Shown here: positions 24,008-32,143 of the stretch, one piece after another | Position numbering within the stretch: the stretch's first letter is position 1 | Layout of the letters: every line of letters starts with the position of its first letter | Notes under the pieces: model-generated | Databases searched by the model: none | What the model was told of the DNA's origin: nothing | The model's input: only the letters and a program-made list of their open reading frames with translations | Made by a program: the position numbers and the translations under genes | Source: CADCTB01 sp964479465 | Lineage (GTDB): Bacteria > Actinomycetota > Acidimicrobiia > Acidimicrobiales > AC-14 | Length of the DNA: 64,000 bases | Assembly: GCA_964479465.1 (NCBI GenBank) | Contig: CAYZMG010000003.1 | Coordinates: 1 to 64,000 of the forward strand | Direction of reading: 5' to 3'

Positions 24008-24421
24008 TCAGGCCTCGACGAGCACCACCTCGATGTCGTCGACGGCCCGCATCGTGTTCGACACGTAGCAGACCGAAGATGCCCGATCGAGCAAGGGCTC
24101 CAGGTCGGCGCGCGGGTAAGTGGAGGTGACCTCGACCCGGACCTTGACGAAGCTCGGGCCCTTGTACTCGCCGATGGCGCGCACCCGAAGGTCGGGAAGC
24201 TCGATGCTGCGCTTCCGGGCGACGTGGTAGACGGCCAGAGCGAAGCACGACGCCACCGAGGCGAGGTACACCTCGGTGGGCTGCGGTCCGGTGTCGCCGC
24301 CGCCGGCGTGGACCGGTTCGTCCACGATCATCACATGGTCGCGGGCTTTGACCGTGCAGCGGTAACCGCCTTCCCAGGTGGCGTCGACCGAGAGCGTCTT
24401 GGGCGCGTCAGTGGTCGTGAT
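24008..24421 (-). CDS. OsmC/Ohr-family peroxidase-like protein
   Basis: About 137 residues of OsmC type: YRCTVKARDHVMIVDEP, GPQPTEVYLASVASCFALAVYHVARK with the first redox Cys, and SVCYVSNTMR with the second. OsmC proteins reduce organic hydroperoxides through two Cys. The start is unclear. In frame, no ATG, GTG or TTG occurs close to the domain start; the position given assumes an ATC start overlapping the accessory-protein stop by 14 bp. A start at the ATG inside HVMIVDE would cut the fold. Last gene of the nitrile hydratase operon. Confidence 0.72.
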   Translation of the reverse strand: MTTTDAPKTLSVDATWEGGYRCTVKARDHVMIVDEPVHAGGGDTGPQPTEVYLASVASCFALAVYHVARKRSIELPDLRVRAIGEYKGPSFVKVRVEVTSTYPRADLEPLLDRASSVCYVSNTMRAVDDIEVVLVEA

Positions 24422-24782
24422 CGTGCCCGTCGTGATCGTGATCGTGACCGGCCGGCCGGGCCTCGAGCTCCTCGGCCCGGGTTCGCAGCTGCTCGGGGCT
24501 GACCACGCCGCCGGCGTCCAGCACCCGCTCCAGCGCGGCCAGCCAGCACCGGTAGTAGCTGTACGGCTCCGCGTCGGTAGCCTCGCGCTCAGCCTCGGCG
24601 ACGGCGGTGATGAGCTGCTGGCGGAAGTCCTCCCATTCGAAGACACCGCCGGCGTTGAGCGACATGGCCAGGCCGAACGCTCGGCTCTCCCACGGCTCGG
24701 CAAAGACGAGCTCGCCGTTGCTGCGGGGCGGTGCCGCCGGGCCGTCGATGTCGAGGACGGCTGAGGGCTGGGGCGCAGGCAC
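24408..24782 (-). CDS. Nitrile hydratase accessory protein with His-rich tail
   Basis: 124 residues. The body matches the nitrile hydratase activator family: NGELVFAEPWESRAFGLAMSL, WEDFRQQLITAVAE and YSYYRCWLAALERVL, related to the N-terminal part of the beta subunit. Such proteins help load cobalt into the alpha subunit. The C-terminus is GHDHDHDGHDHDH, an alternating His-Asp tail that should bind Co or Ni, fitting a metallochaperone. GTG start 5 bp after the alpha-subunit stop. Confidence 0.87.
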   Translation of the reverse strand: MPAPQPSAVLDIDGPAAPPRSNGELVFAEPWESRAFGLAMSLNAGGVFEWEDFRQQLITAVAEAEREATDAEPYSYYRCWLAALERVLDAGGVVSPEQLRTRAEELEARPAGHDHDHDGHDHDH

Positions 24783-24787
24783 GGCCG

Positions 24788-25387
24788 CTACGCCGGCGCC
24801 GCGACGTTGGCGATGCCCACCATGGCATCGCGGGTCACCAGCGCCGCGAGCTCCTCTTCGGAGAGGTGCTCGGTGCCGGCGGGCCGCTCGGGCAGCACGA
24901 AGTACCGGACCTCCGACGAGCTGTCCCAGATCCGGATCTCGACGTCGTCGCCGAGGGCCAGCCCCATCTCCGCCAGCAAGGCGCGCGGCTCGCGCACGAT
25001 GCGCGAACGGTACGCGGGGTCCTTGTACCAGGTGGGCGGCAGGCCCAGGAGGGGCCACGGGTAGCAGGAGCAAAGGGTGCAGACGACGGCGTTGTGGTCG
25101 GTTGGCGTGTTCTCGACCACCACGATGTGCTCGCCCTGGGGCCCTTTGAACCCCAGCTCGGCCACCGCGCTGGTGCCCTCCTCCAGCAGGCGGGCCTTGA
25201 ACTCGGGGTCCACCCACGCCTTGGCCACGACCTTGGCTCCGTTGAGGGGGCCGATGTCGGACTCGTACATGCGGATGTAGGTGTCCATCACCTTGGGGTC
25301 GACGAGCTGGCGTTCCAGCAGGATCGACTCCAGCGCCTCGGTGCGCAGGGCGACGGGCAGCCGCTTGGACTCGGTCTCAAAGGTCAT
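24788..25387 (-). CDS. nthA: Cobalt-type nitrile hydratase alpha subunit
   Basis: 199 residues, the normal length. The metal-binding claw VCTLCSCYPW lies near residue 102-111. The Thr in CTLCSC is typical of cobalt enzymes (iron enzymes have Ser), and the two inner Cys/Ser positions are the ones oxidised to sulfinate and sulfenate. ALRTEALESILLERQLVDP and RIVREPRALLAEMGL are also family-typical. With the beta subunit it hydrates nitriles to amides. ATG overlaps the beta stop by 4 bp. The thiocyanate hydrolase gamma subunit has the same claw and is the alternative, but the intact beta subunit favours nitrile hydratase. Confidence 0.9.
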   Translation of the reverse strand: MTFETESKRLPVALRTEALESILLERQLVDPKVMDTYIRMYESDIGPLNGAKVVAKAWVDPEFKARLLEEGTSAVAELGFKGPQGEHIVVVENTPTDHNAVVCTLCSCYPWPLLGLPPTWYKDPAYRSRIVREPRALLAEMGLALGDDVEIRIWDSSSEVRYFVLPERPAGTEHLSEEELAALVTRDAMVGIANVAAPA

Positions 25388-26049
25388 ACGGGCTCCAGGT
25401 AGTCCTCGTACAGGTCGAACCGCAGGTCGAACGACTCGGCCTCCGGGCCCCACAGCTCGTGGGAGTCGAAGGACACGTTGTAGACGTGCTGGGAGTTCTC
25501 GCCCAGGAAGTGGGCGTTGGTGTCGGGGAACACCTGCGCCGGCTGGATCATCGTCACCACCCCCGTGCGGCCCCGGACGTAGCGGGCCAGGCGGGTGTGG
25601 CGCGGCGGGTGCATGAGCTTGGCCCGCACCCGGTCACCCACGGCGTACTTCGGGGGCGTGTCGATCTGGCGGATGGATCCGCCGGCGGTCGGCTTGTAGT
25701 CCGGCTTGTTCGGTTCCGGCGCCGGCGGCTCCTCGACGCCTTCCTCGCCGGCCAGCTTGCGGGCCCGGGCCTCGACGGCACCGGGGGCGATGATGGCGCT
25801 CTCCTCCAGCATGTTCTCGGCGCACTTCAGCCAGCGCCCGTAATAGCCGTCGAGGAGGTAATCCAGCGGGTGCTGGCACTCCAGGGCGTAGCGGAACGTG
25901 TCAAGGTTCGTGCCTGCCGTCCGCATGGCCAGCAGAGCCATGGCGAACGCCCGGCGCTCCCACTCCTCGTGGAAGGGAGGATCGTCGGGCGGGCTCAGCT
26001 CTACCTGCCCCATGCCCTGCATGCCGCCCATGTCGGCGATGGTGTCCAC
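25384..26049 (-). CDS. nthB: Nitrile hydratase beta subunit
   Basis: 221 residues. N-terminus DMGGMQGMGQVEL and FHEEWERRAFAMALLAM are the usual beta start; the C-terminal SH3-like barrel is clear (KYAVGDRVRAKLMHPPRHTRLARYVRGRTGVV, quoted in part, and LWGPEAESFDLRFDLYEDYLEPV region). The beta-alpha-accessory order is that of cobalt nitrile hydratases such as Rhodococcus rhodochrous J1. GTG start preceded by GGAGGTGATCC, a very strong site, chosen over upstream in-frame codons. A perfect 17-bp hairpin lies just upstream. Confidence 0.9.
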   Translation of the reverse strand: MDTIADMGGMQGMGQVELSPPDDPPFHEEWERRAFAMALLAMRTAGTNLDTFRYALECQHPLDYLLDGYYGRWLKCAENMLEESAIIAPGAVEARARKLAGEEGVEEPPAPEPNKPDYKPTAGGSIRQIDTPPKYAVGDRVRAKLMHPPRHTRLARYVRGRTGVVTMIQPAQVFPDTNAHFLGENSQHVYNVSFDSHELWGPEAESFDLRFDLYEDYLEPV

Positions 26050-26073
26050 GGGATCACCTCCAGAGTGTGATGA

Positions 26074-26114
26074 GCGAACTCCCCTCGGCCCCATTCTGGC
26101 CGAGGGGAGTTCGC
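26074..26114 (-). repeat. Perfect 17-bp stem hairpin between MSMEG_0572 gene and nthB
   Basis: The arms 26074-26090 and 26098-26114 are exact reverse complements (17 bp) around the loop CCATTCT. In the direction of transcription it follows the MSMEG_0572-family stop and ends 24 bp before the nthB start. No U-tract follows, so it may be an attenuator, an mRNA-processing or stability element that sets nitrile hydratase levels apart from the upstream genes, or a terminator. Confidence 0.75.
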
Positions 26115-26131
26115 GTCGTCGGACGGTTGCT

Positions 26132-26620
26132 CTAGACGGTCCAGGTGTTGATCTGGAAGGCGCCGGCCCGCCACGCCGTGAGGGCGGAGTCGAGCACGTC
26201 GAGGGGGTGGAAGGCCTTGACGCCTTCGATGAGGTCGTCCTCGCGGAAGCCGTACAGCGCGCCCATGGCGAAGCGGCATGCGTAGATCGTCGCCCCCTCC
26301 TTGATGAGGGTCTTGATCTGGTTGTTGATCGCCATGTGGCCCGGAAAGGCCTCCTGGCCGACGGCGGGGAAGCCGCGGGTTCCGGAGGCGAGGAGCACGC
26401 CCGGCCCGTACAGGATGATGCTGACGTCGAAGCCCTTGCGCACCAGGCGGGTGGACGTCAGCAGGTTGACCAGGGCCACGGAGCCCTCGTAGGGGACGGT
26501 GTGGATGAAGACGAAGGCCTTCTCGCCGGCGTTGGCCTTGATGTCCTCGAAGATCTTCTCATCGGTGTCGTACAGAACCTCGCCGTCATCGGGACGGGAG
26601 ACGTTCACGGTCTTGGGCAT
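26132..26620 (-). CDS. MSMEG_0572/Sll0783-family nitrogen starvation protein
   Basis: 162 residues. GEVLYDTDEKIFEDIKANAGEKAFVF, YEGSVALVNLLTSTRLVRKGFD (both quoted in part), YGPGVLLASGTRGFP, EAFPGHMAINNQI, YACRFAMGALYG and the ending INTWTV match the Sll0783 family, which has a DsrE-like fold. Sll0783 is strongly induced by nitrogen starvation in Synechocystis and heads the cluster with nitrilase and radical SAM genes. Biochemistry is unknown. Here it precedes nitrile hydratase, not nitrilase. The ATG follows the preceding stop directly (TAGATG). Confidence 0.88.
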   Translation of the reverse strand: MPKTVNVSRPDDGEVLYDTDEKIFEDIKANAGEKAFVFIHTVPYEGSVALVNLLTSTRLVRKGFDVSIILYGPGVLLASGTRGFPAVGQEAFPGHMAINNQIKTLIKEGATIYACRFAMGALYGFREDDLIEGVKAFHPLDVLDSALTAWRAGAFQINTWTV

Positions 26621-26965
26621 CTACTCTCCTCCGGTTTCGGGACCTGTCTTGGCTGTTACTGGTTTCGGACCGTGCGTCCCGCTCAGAGGGCCGCTCGGGC
26701 CCTCCGGGCCGATGGCCGGAACCCCTCGCTCCGCCGGCCGGCTCCATTGCTGGCGGTGGCTGCCGGGCATCAGCTGCATGGTGAAACTCCGCAGCTTCCA
26801 GGGCAGGAGCCGGTAGACGGGGGCGAACACGTCCAGCCAGAACCGCTCCACGAGGCTACGTGGCTTCGGCGGTGTGGGACGGCCGTACTTCTCGGCCATC
26901 CGGCGCTGGGCGTCGATCATCAGGTAGTGCTCGGAGTTCTGGCGTAGCCAGTGGGCGAACGCCAC
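26621..26965 (-). CDS. Small hypothetical protein of the nitrile hydratase operon
   Basis: 114 residues, GTG start 1 bp after the oxidoreductase stop. The first 75 residues look structured (HWLRQNSEHYLMIDAQRRMAEKYGRP, quoted in part; FWLDVFAPVYRLLPWKLRSFTMQL), with an aromatic amphipathic stretch near 45-65 that could touch membrane or a partner. The last 45 are Pro/Gly/Ser-rich and look disordered. I do not recognise it. Its tight coupling between the FAD enzyme and the MSMEG_0572 protein suggests a partner of one of them. Confidence 0.6.
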   Translation of the reverse strand: MAFAHWLRQNSEHYLMIDAQRRMAEKYGRPTPPKPRSLVERFWLDVFAPVYRLLPWKLRSFTMQLMPGSHRQQWSRPAERGVPAIGPEGPSGPLSGTHGPKPVTAKTGPETGGE

Positions 26966-26966
26966 G

Positions 26967-28301
26967 TCAGGATCTCAATGAGTTCAGGCCGTTCTGGGCG
27001 GCGACGGCGATGGGCTCGTTGAGGGCGCCGATCGGCGGCGAGTACACGTTCTCCATGTAGGCCAGGTCGGTGAGGGTGATCCCGGTCTTCACGCACATGG
27101 CGAGGAAGTCGGCCCGCTCCTTGATGCCCTCTTGGCCGACCATCTGGGCGCCGATCAACTTCAGTGTCCCGGGCTCGGCCAGCAGCTTGACCTTCACCTT
27201 CTTCACGCCCGGGTAGTAGCGGGCCCGGGAGATGCCCGTGGCCTGGCCGAGCACGAACGGGACGCCGAGGGCAGTGGCGAGCGTCTCGCCGAACGACACG
27301 CCCCCGATCATCCACTTGCCGGCCACCATGCCCCAGGGGACGTAGACCGGTTGGTAGGCGCGCGCGCCGCCGGCGGCATTGGTGCCGGCCACCTTGCCCT
27401 GGGAGTAGGCGTGGCTTCCGGAGAGGCCCTGGATGGGGACGTTGCTGACGCCGTGGGGGACCTCGATGCAGTCGCCGGCGGCGTAGATGCCGGGGACCGA
27501 CGTCGCCATCCGCTCGTCGACCACGATGCCGCCGGTGGAGCCGACTTTGAGCCCGGCTCCGGCCGCCAGCGTCGTGTTGGGCTCCTTCTTCGTGCACACC
27601 ACGACCAGATCGGCCGGCAGCTCCCCCTGGTCGGTGCGTACAGCTCGAACCTTGCCGGCGCCGTCACCGACGAAGGCCTCGAGCTTGGTGTTGAAGTGCA
27701 TCTTCACGCCCATCTCGGCCCACGACTCCTCCACCGGCGCTGCAATGTCAGGGTCGGTGGCCTCCGAGAGGGCCCACGGGTGGTGGTCGACCAGGTGGGT
27801 CTCGATGCCCCGATGGGCCAGGGCGGTCACCATCTCGAGCCCGAGCGGCGACGCCTCGACCACGACCGCCACTTTGGTGCTGTCGAGCACCTTGTCCCAC
27901 TCGATGGCCTCGCGGATGTTCTTGACGTAGTACAGGCCCTCGAGGTCGGTCCCAGGCACGCCGGGGTCGGCGTAGTTGAAGCCGGTGGCGAGGACGAGGC
28001 GGTCCCAGGACACGTCGCCCTCGCCGGCGACAGCGATCATCCGCTTGCTCACGTCGAGTGCGGTCACCGCGGTCTCGTAGCGGATGTCGATCCCCGCTTC
28101 TTTGTATGACTCCTTGCTGGCGAGGAACAGCGACTGGAAGTCGGAGATCTCCTTGCCGTGCACGTAGGGGATGCCGCACGGGCTGTAGGCCGCGTCCTCG
28201 TACTCGGTGTAGACGACGACCTCGGCGTTCTTGTCGGTGCCCTTGGCGGCACCTGCGGCACCGATGCCGGCCGCACCACCGCCGACGACGACGATCTTCA
28301 C
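26967..28301 (-). CDS. FAD-dependent pyridine nucleotide-disulfide oxidoreductase, CoA-disulfide reductase type
   Basis: About 444 residues. VVVGGGAAGIGAAG is the FAD Rossmann motif, YSPCGIPY near residue 42 holds the single redox Cys typical of CoA-disulfide reductase, NADH oxidase and persulfide reductase, and TSVPGIYAAGDCIEVPH is the second FAD motif. The C-terminal dimerisation domain is present. In the NAD site the usual GxGxxG is VVEASPLGLEM: two Gly are replaced, so NAD(P)H binding may be altered. First gene of the seven-gene nitrile hydratase operon. GTG 28301 gives GGGGGAGG good spacing; GTG 28310 is an alternative. Confidence 0.87.
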   Translation of the reverse strand: MKIVVVGGGAAGIGAAGAAKGTDKNAEVVVYTEYEDAAYSPCGIPYVHGKEISDFQSLFLASKESYKEAGIDIRYETAVTALDVSKRMIAVAGEGDVSWDRLVLATGFNYADPGVPGTDLEGLYYVKNIREAIEWDKVLDSTKVAVVVEASPLGLEMVTALAHRGIETHLVDHHPWALSEATDPDIAAPVEESWAEMGVKMHFNTKLEAFVGDGAGKVRAVRTDQGELPADLVVVCTKKEPNTTLAAGAGLKVGSTGGIVVDERMATSVPGIYAAGDCIEVPHGVSNVPIQGLSGSHAYSQGKVAGTNAAGGARAYQPVYVPWGMVAGKWMIGGVSFGETLATALGVPFVLGQATGISRARYYPGVKKVKVKLLAEPGTLKLIGAQMVGQEGIKERADFLAMCVKTGITLTDLAYMENVYSPPIGALNEPIAVAAQNGLNSLRS

Positions 28302-28404
28302 CGTGGCCACCTCCCCCTCGCGCTCGGCGGGCATGGACGATAGATGTACGTCCGTTTACTATACTGAATATCTGTTCCCGTGCTTGTCAAGGAGAGTCGA
28401 GAGG
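28302..28404. promoter_or_regulatory. Divergent promoter region, nitrile hydratase operon and XRE gene
   Basis: About 100 bp lie between the divergent FAD-enzyme and XRE genes. An AT-rich core at 28352-28370 holds TTTACTATACTGAATAT, with TATACT and, on the other strand, TATAGT as -10-like words, so both promoters likely overlap here. Binding of the XRE-cupin product to this core would control both genes. AAGGAGAG precedes the XRE ATG. Confidence 0.45.
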
Positions 28405-29016
28405 ATGACTGACCTGGCCGCGGAGGCGGGGCCATTGGGTGCCGTAGCCGCCGTCGACCGCATCGTCGGCTCGATCGGGCCCCGCCTGCGTGAGCTGCGC
28501 CTGCAGCAGAGCCTTTCGTTGCAGCAGTTGGCCGAGCGGGCCGGCGTCTCGGCGGCGGCGATCCACAAGATCGAGCGCAACGGCGTGGTCCCCACCATCA
28601 CCACCCTGCTCAAGCTGGCCGACGCCTTCGACCGGCCGGTCGGGTACTTCGTCGACGAGGAGGCCGACGGCGCCGGCCCGGTGGCATTCACGCCGGCGCC
28701 GGCGCGCGGAGCGGCGTACTCGCCCCATGCCGGCGTGGAGGCCCGGTCGATCTCCGGCTCCTACGCCCGCTTCTTCCTCGACGGCACGGTCACGACGGTG
28801 GAGGCCGGCGCCGGCAGCGGTGCCGGCCTCAGCCAGAACCAGGGCGAAGAGCTGCTCTTCATGCTCGAGGGCAGAGTGGCCTTCGAGGTCGACGGCGTCG
28901 ACTACCAGCTCGGGCCGGGCGACGCACTGCACTTCCGCACCGACCGGCCCCACCGCTGGGAGAATTCCGGGACCAAGGTGGCGCGGGTTCTCTGGATCCT
29001 TCTGCTTCCTCTGTAG
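28405..29016 (+). CDS. XRE-family regulator with C-terminal cupin domain
   Basis: 203 residues. The HTH (about residues 28-82) reads LRELRLQQSLSLQQLAERAGVSAAAIHKIERNGVVPTI in parts. A linker follows, then a cupin (residues 125-203: GEELLFMLEGRVAFEVDGVDYQLGPGDALHF, quoted in part, and DRPHRWENSG). Such regulators sense a small ligand through the cupin and often control the adjacent catabolic operon. It is divergent from the nitrile hydratase operon with a shared AT-rich promoter core, so it is the best candidate for the operon regulator. Confidence 0.9.
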   Translation: MTDLAAEAGPLGAVAAVDRIVGSIGPRLRELRLQQSLSLQQLAERAGVSAAAIHKIERNGVVPTITTLLKLADAFDRPVGYFVDEEADGAGPVAFTPAPARGAAYSPHAGVEARSISGSYARFFLDGTVTTVEAGAGSGAGLSQNQGEELLFMLEGRVAFEVDGVDYQLGPGDALHFRTDRPHRWENSGTKVARVLWILLLPL

Positions 29017-29090
29017 ATCGGGCCGCTCGGTGCGGTTGGTCAGAGGGTGACGTCACGGGGCGAGCCGTTCCAGCTAGCCTCGCAGACGCG

Positions 29091-32000
29091 ATGATCCCGC
29101 AGTCCGAAGTGCCGCGCCGGGCCCGCACCGGACGGCTCTTTCTCGGGCTCGGCATCGGGCTCCTCTTCCTTCTGGGCACGTTCGCCCGAGGGATCGCCGG
29201 GTTCTACACGGATTACCTGTGGTTCAACTCCCTCGACTTCACCAGCGTGTGGTCGGGATTGATCGTGGCCAAGGTCGGGCTGTTCCTTGCCGCCTTGGGC
29301 GGCTTCTTCGTCCTGTGCTGGGGAAACCTCCTCCTCGCCGAGCGGCTGGCGCCGGCGATCCGGCCCGCCGGTCCCGAGGAGGCCACGCTGGCCGAGGTTC
29401 GCCAGCTGCTCGACCGCCGGCCGGGGGCGGTGCGGCTGGGGATCGCCCTGCTGCTGGCCTTCATCTTCGGCTCAGGGGCCGCAGGCCGCTGGAACGACTG
29501 GATCCTCTTCCGCAATCACGTCCCGTTCGGAGTGGAGGACCCGGAGTTCGGGCGCGACGTCGGCTTCTACGTCTTCCAGTTGCCGTTCCTCACCTTCCTC
29601 ACCAACGTGGCATTCTCCGCCCTCGTCGTGACGCTGATCGTCACGGCCGTCGCCCATTACGTCAACGGTGGGATCAGGTTCCAGATCCCGGGCCGGCACG
29701 TGACGCCGGCGGTGAAGGCCCACCTCTCCGTCCTGATGGCGGCCATCGCCCTGGTGAAGGCAGCCAACTACTACCTCGACCGCTTCCATCTCGCGTTCTC
29801 GACCCGGGGCGCGGTGGAGGGCGCCACCTACACCGACGTCAATGCCCAGCTTCCGGCGTTCAACCTGCTGATCGTGATCTCCGTCGTGGCCGCCCTGCTG
29901 TTCCTCGTCAGCATCCGGCGGTCGGGCTGGGCCCTGCCGATCACCGCTGTCGGGTTGTGGGGCCTCGTCGCCGTGGTCGCCGGCTCCGTCTACCCCACGG
30001 TCGTCCAGCGCTTCCGCGTCGAGCCGGCCGAATCCACCAGGGAAGTGGAGTACATCCAGCGCAACATCGTCGCCACCCGCTCGGCCATGGGCCTGGGCGA
30101 GGTCGACGTCCGGCCGTTCGCCTACAACGAACAGCTCGGAGCCGAGGCGCTGGTGAGCAACGCCGAGACGGTCCGCAACATCCGCCTGTGGGATCCCCAG
30201 GTGCTCCAGCGCACCTACCAGCGCCTCCAGGAGGTCCGTACCTTCTACCGCTTCACCGACGTCGACGTCGACCGCTACCAGGTCGGCGGCGAAACGACCC
30301 AGATCGTGCTCTCGGCGCGCGAGCTCAACCCCGACAGCCTGCCCTCCGACACCTGGGAGAACCGCCACATAGCGTTCACCCACGGCTACGGCGCCGTGCT
30401 GTCGCCGGCCAACTCCGTGACGTCGGACGGCCAGCCGGATTTCCTGGTCAAGAACATCCCGCCCCAGGGCGAGCCGACCATCACCCAGCCGCGGCTCTAC
30501 CACGGCGAGGCGATCGGTGGGTACAGCATCGTCAACGCCGGCCGGGACGAGATCGACTACGTCCAGGAGGACGGCACCGCGGTCACCAACCGCTACGACG
30601 GCGAGGGCGGCGTGGGCATCGGGTCCATCACCCGGCGTCTTGCCTTCGCCCTCCGCTTCGCTGACGTGAACCCCCTGATCTCGGGGTTCATGACGCCGGA
30701 ATCGCGCATCCTCTATGTGCGCGACGTGCGCGAACGGGTGGCTGCCATCGCCCCGTTCCTGCACTACGACCAGGACCCCTACCCCGTGGTCCTCGACGGC
30801 CGGATCGTGTGGCTCGTCGATGCCTACACGACGACCAGCATGTACCCCTACGGGCAGCAGGCCGACCTCAACCGGCTGAGCCGCGCCAGCGGCCTGAACC
30901 ATCCGTTCAACTACGTGCGGAACTCCGTCAAGGTGGCAATCGACGCCTACGACGGCGACGCCACCTTCTACGTCGTCGATCCTGACGACCCCATCGTCGC
31001 CGCCTATGCCAAGGCCTTCCCCAAGCTGTTCTCGACCGCCGAGCCGCCCACTGAGCTGCGAGCCCACTTCCGCTACCCGGAGGATCTTTTCCGGATCCAG
31101 ACCAACATGTGGGGCCGCTACCACATCGGCGAGGCCAACGAGTTCTACTCCCAGTCCGATCGCTGGAACATCGCCCAGGACCCCGGCTCCGCGGGACCGG
31201 TCAACGCCGTGATCCCGGTCGACGCCGCAGGTGTCCCGCTGGGCCGGCCCCAAGAGAACCGGATGGACCCCTACTACCTGCTGATGCGGCTGCCGGGCGA
31301 GCCCCGGGCGGAGTTCCTGATCCTTCAGCCGTTCGTGCCCTTCTCCGACGACGACTCGCGGCGTGAGCTCTCGGCCTTCATGGTGGCGAAGGCCGACCCA
31401 GCCGAGTACGGCAAGCTCGAGCACTTCGGCCTGCCGACGGCCCGCCAGGTCGACATCCCGGCGATCGTGAACGCCCGCATCAACCAGGACCCCGAGGTCT
31501 CCTCCCTCATCACCCTCCTGAGCCGGGCCGGATCCGAGGTGCTCCTGGGAAACCTGGTGATCATCCCGATCGAGCAGTCGCTCCTCTACATCCGCCCCAT
31601 GTACGTGCAGGCCACCGGCGCCAACGCCGTCCCCGAACTGAAGAAGGTGATCGTCGCCTTCGGCGGGCGCATCCAGATCCGCGACACCCTCCAGCAGGCG
31701 CTCACCGCCGTGTTCGGCGATGCGCCANNNNNNNNNNTCCCGTCCTGCCCTCACTCACCGGCCTGCGTTTCGTGGCCGCCTTCGTGGTCTTCGCGTTCCA
31801 TGTGAGCCTTGCCGGCTACGTCGATGCGACGTCCCAGCCGCTCACCGCCGTGTTCGGCGATGCGCCACCCACGCTGGAGGAAGGCCCGGGAACGGGGAAT
31901 GGAACTGACGTTCCGACCGATCCCGGCGCGCCGGCAGTGGTGTCGGAGGAGGTGCGCCGGCTGCTGGACGAGGCGGGACGGGCGTTCGCCGACGCCGACG

Positions 32001-32131
32001 CCGCCCTTCGCAACGGTGACCCTGTCGGCTTCGCCACGAAGGTGCAGGAGGGCCGGGCGGCCTTCGACCGGGCCCGCCAGACCGCGGCGCGTGAGCCCAC
32101 GACAGTCACCCCGGTGACCGCTCCGGGTTAA
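29091..32131 (+). CDS. UPF0182 membrane protein, interrupted by a chimeric insertion at a scaffold gap
   Basis: A UPF0182 (COG1615) protein: about seven N-terminal membrane segments (e.g. FLGLGIGLLFLLGTFARG, GLFLAALGGFFVLCWGN), then a large outside domain (YPTVVQRFRVEP, DFLVKNIPP, TTSMYPYGQQADLN, NPFNYVRNSVKVAIDAYDG-type NHPFNYVRNSVKV). The C-terminus belongs in another frame after the gap: PTLEEGPGTGN, then VRRLLDEAGRAFADADAALRNGD, the typical UPF0182 tail. Removing 31728-31867 (140 bp, between two exact 27-bp copies) restores one frame to the stop at 32131 and gives about 966 residues. Function is unknown. ATG 29091. Confidence 0.85.
31728..31867. other. Probable assembly chimera: 10-N gap plus foreign acyltransferase fragment and duplicated 27-mer
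   Basis: The 27 bp at 31701-31727 recur exactly at 31841-31867. Between them lie ten Ns and 103 bp encoding LPSLTGLRFVAAFVVFAFH, the start of an acyltransferase-3 (OafA-like) membrane protein with no relation to UPF0182. Deletion of the intervening 140 bp brings the two parts of the UPF0182 gene back in frame. The structure is best explained by a scaffolding error. Confidence 0.8.
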
Positions 32132-32143
32132 CGTCGGCGGACG

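Noticed and set aside
24788..26049. Thiocyanate hydrolase instead of nitrile hydratase
   Set aside because: The beta subunit is a complete fused protein with the SH3-like end, whereas thiocyanate hydrolase splits it in two; accessory gene order also fits cobalt nitrile hydratase.
29472..31754. Long open frame antisense to the UPF0182 gene
   Set aside because: It mirrors the GC-rich coding strand, has a compositionally biased translation (repeated Gly, His, Val, Asp) and no recognisable domain.
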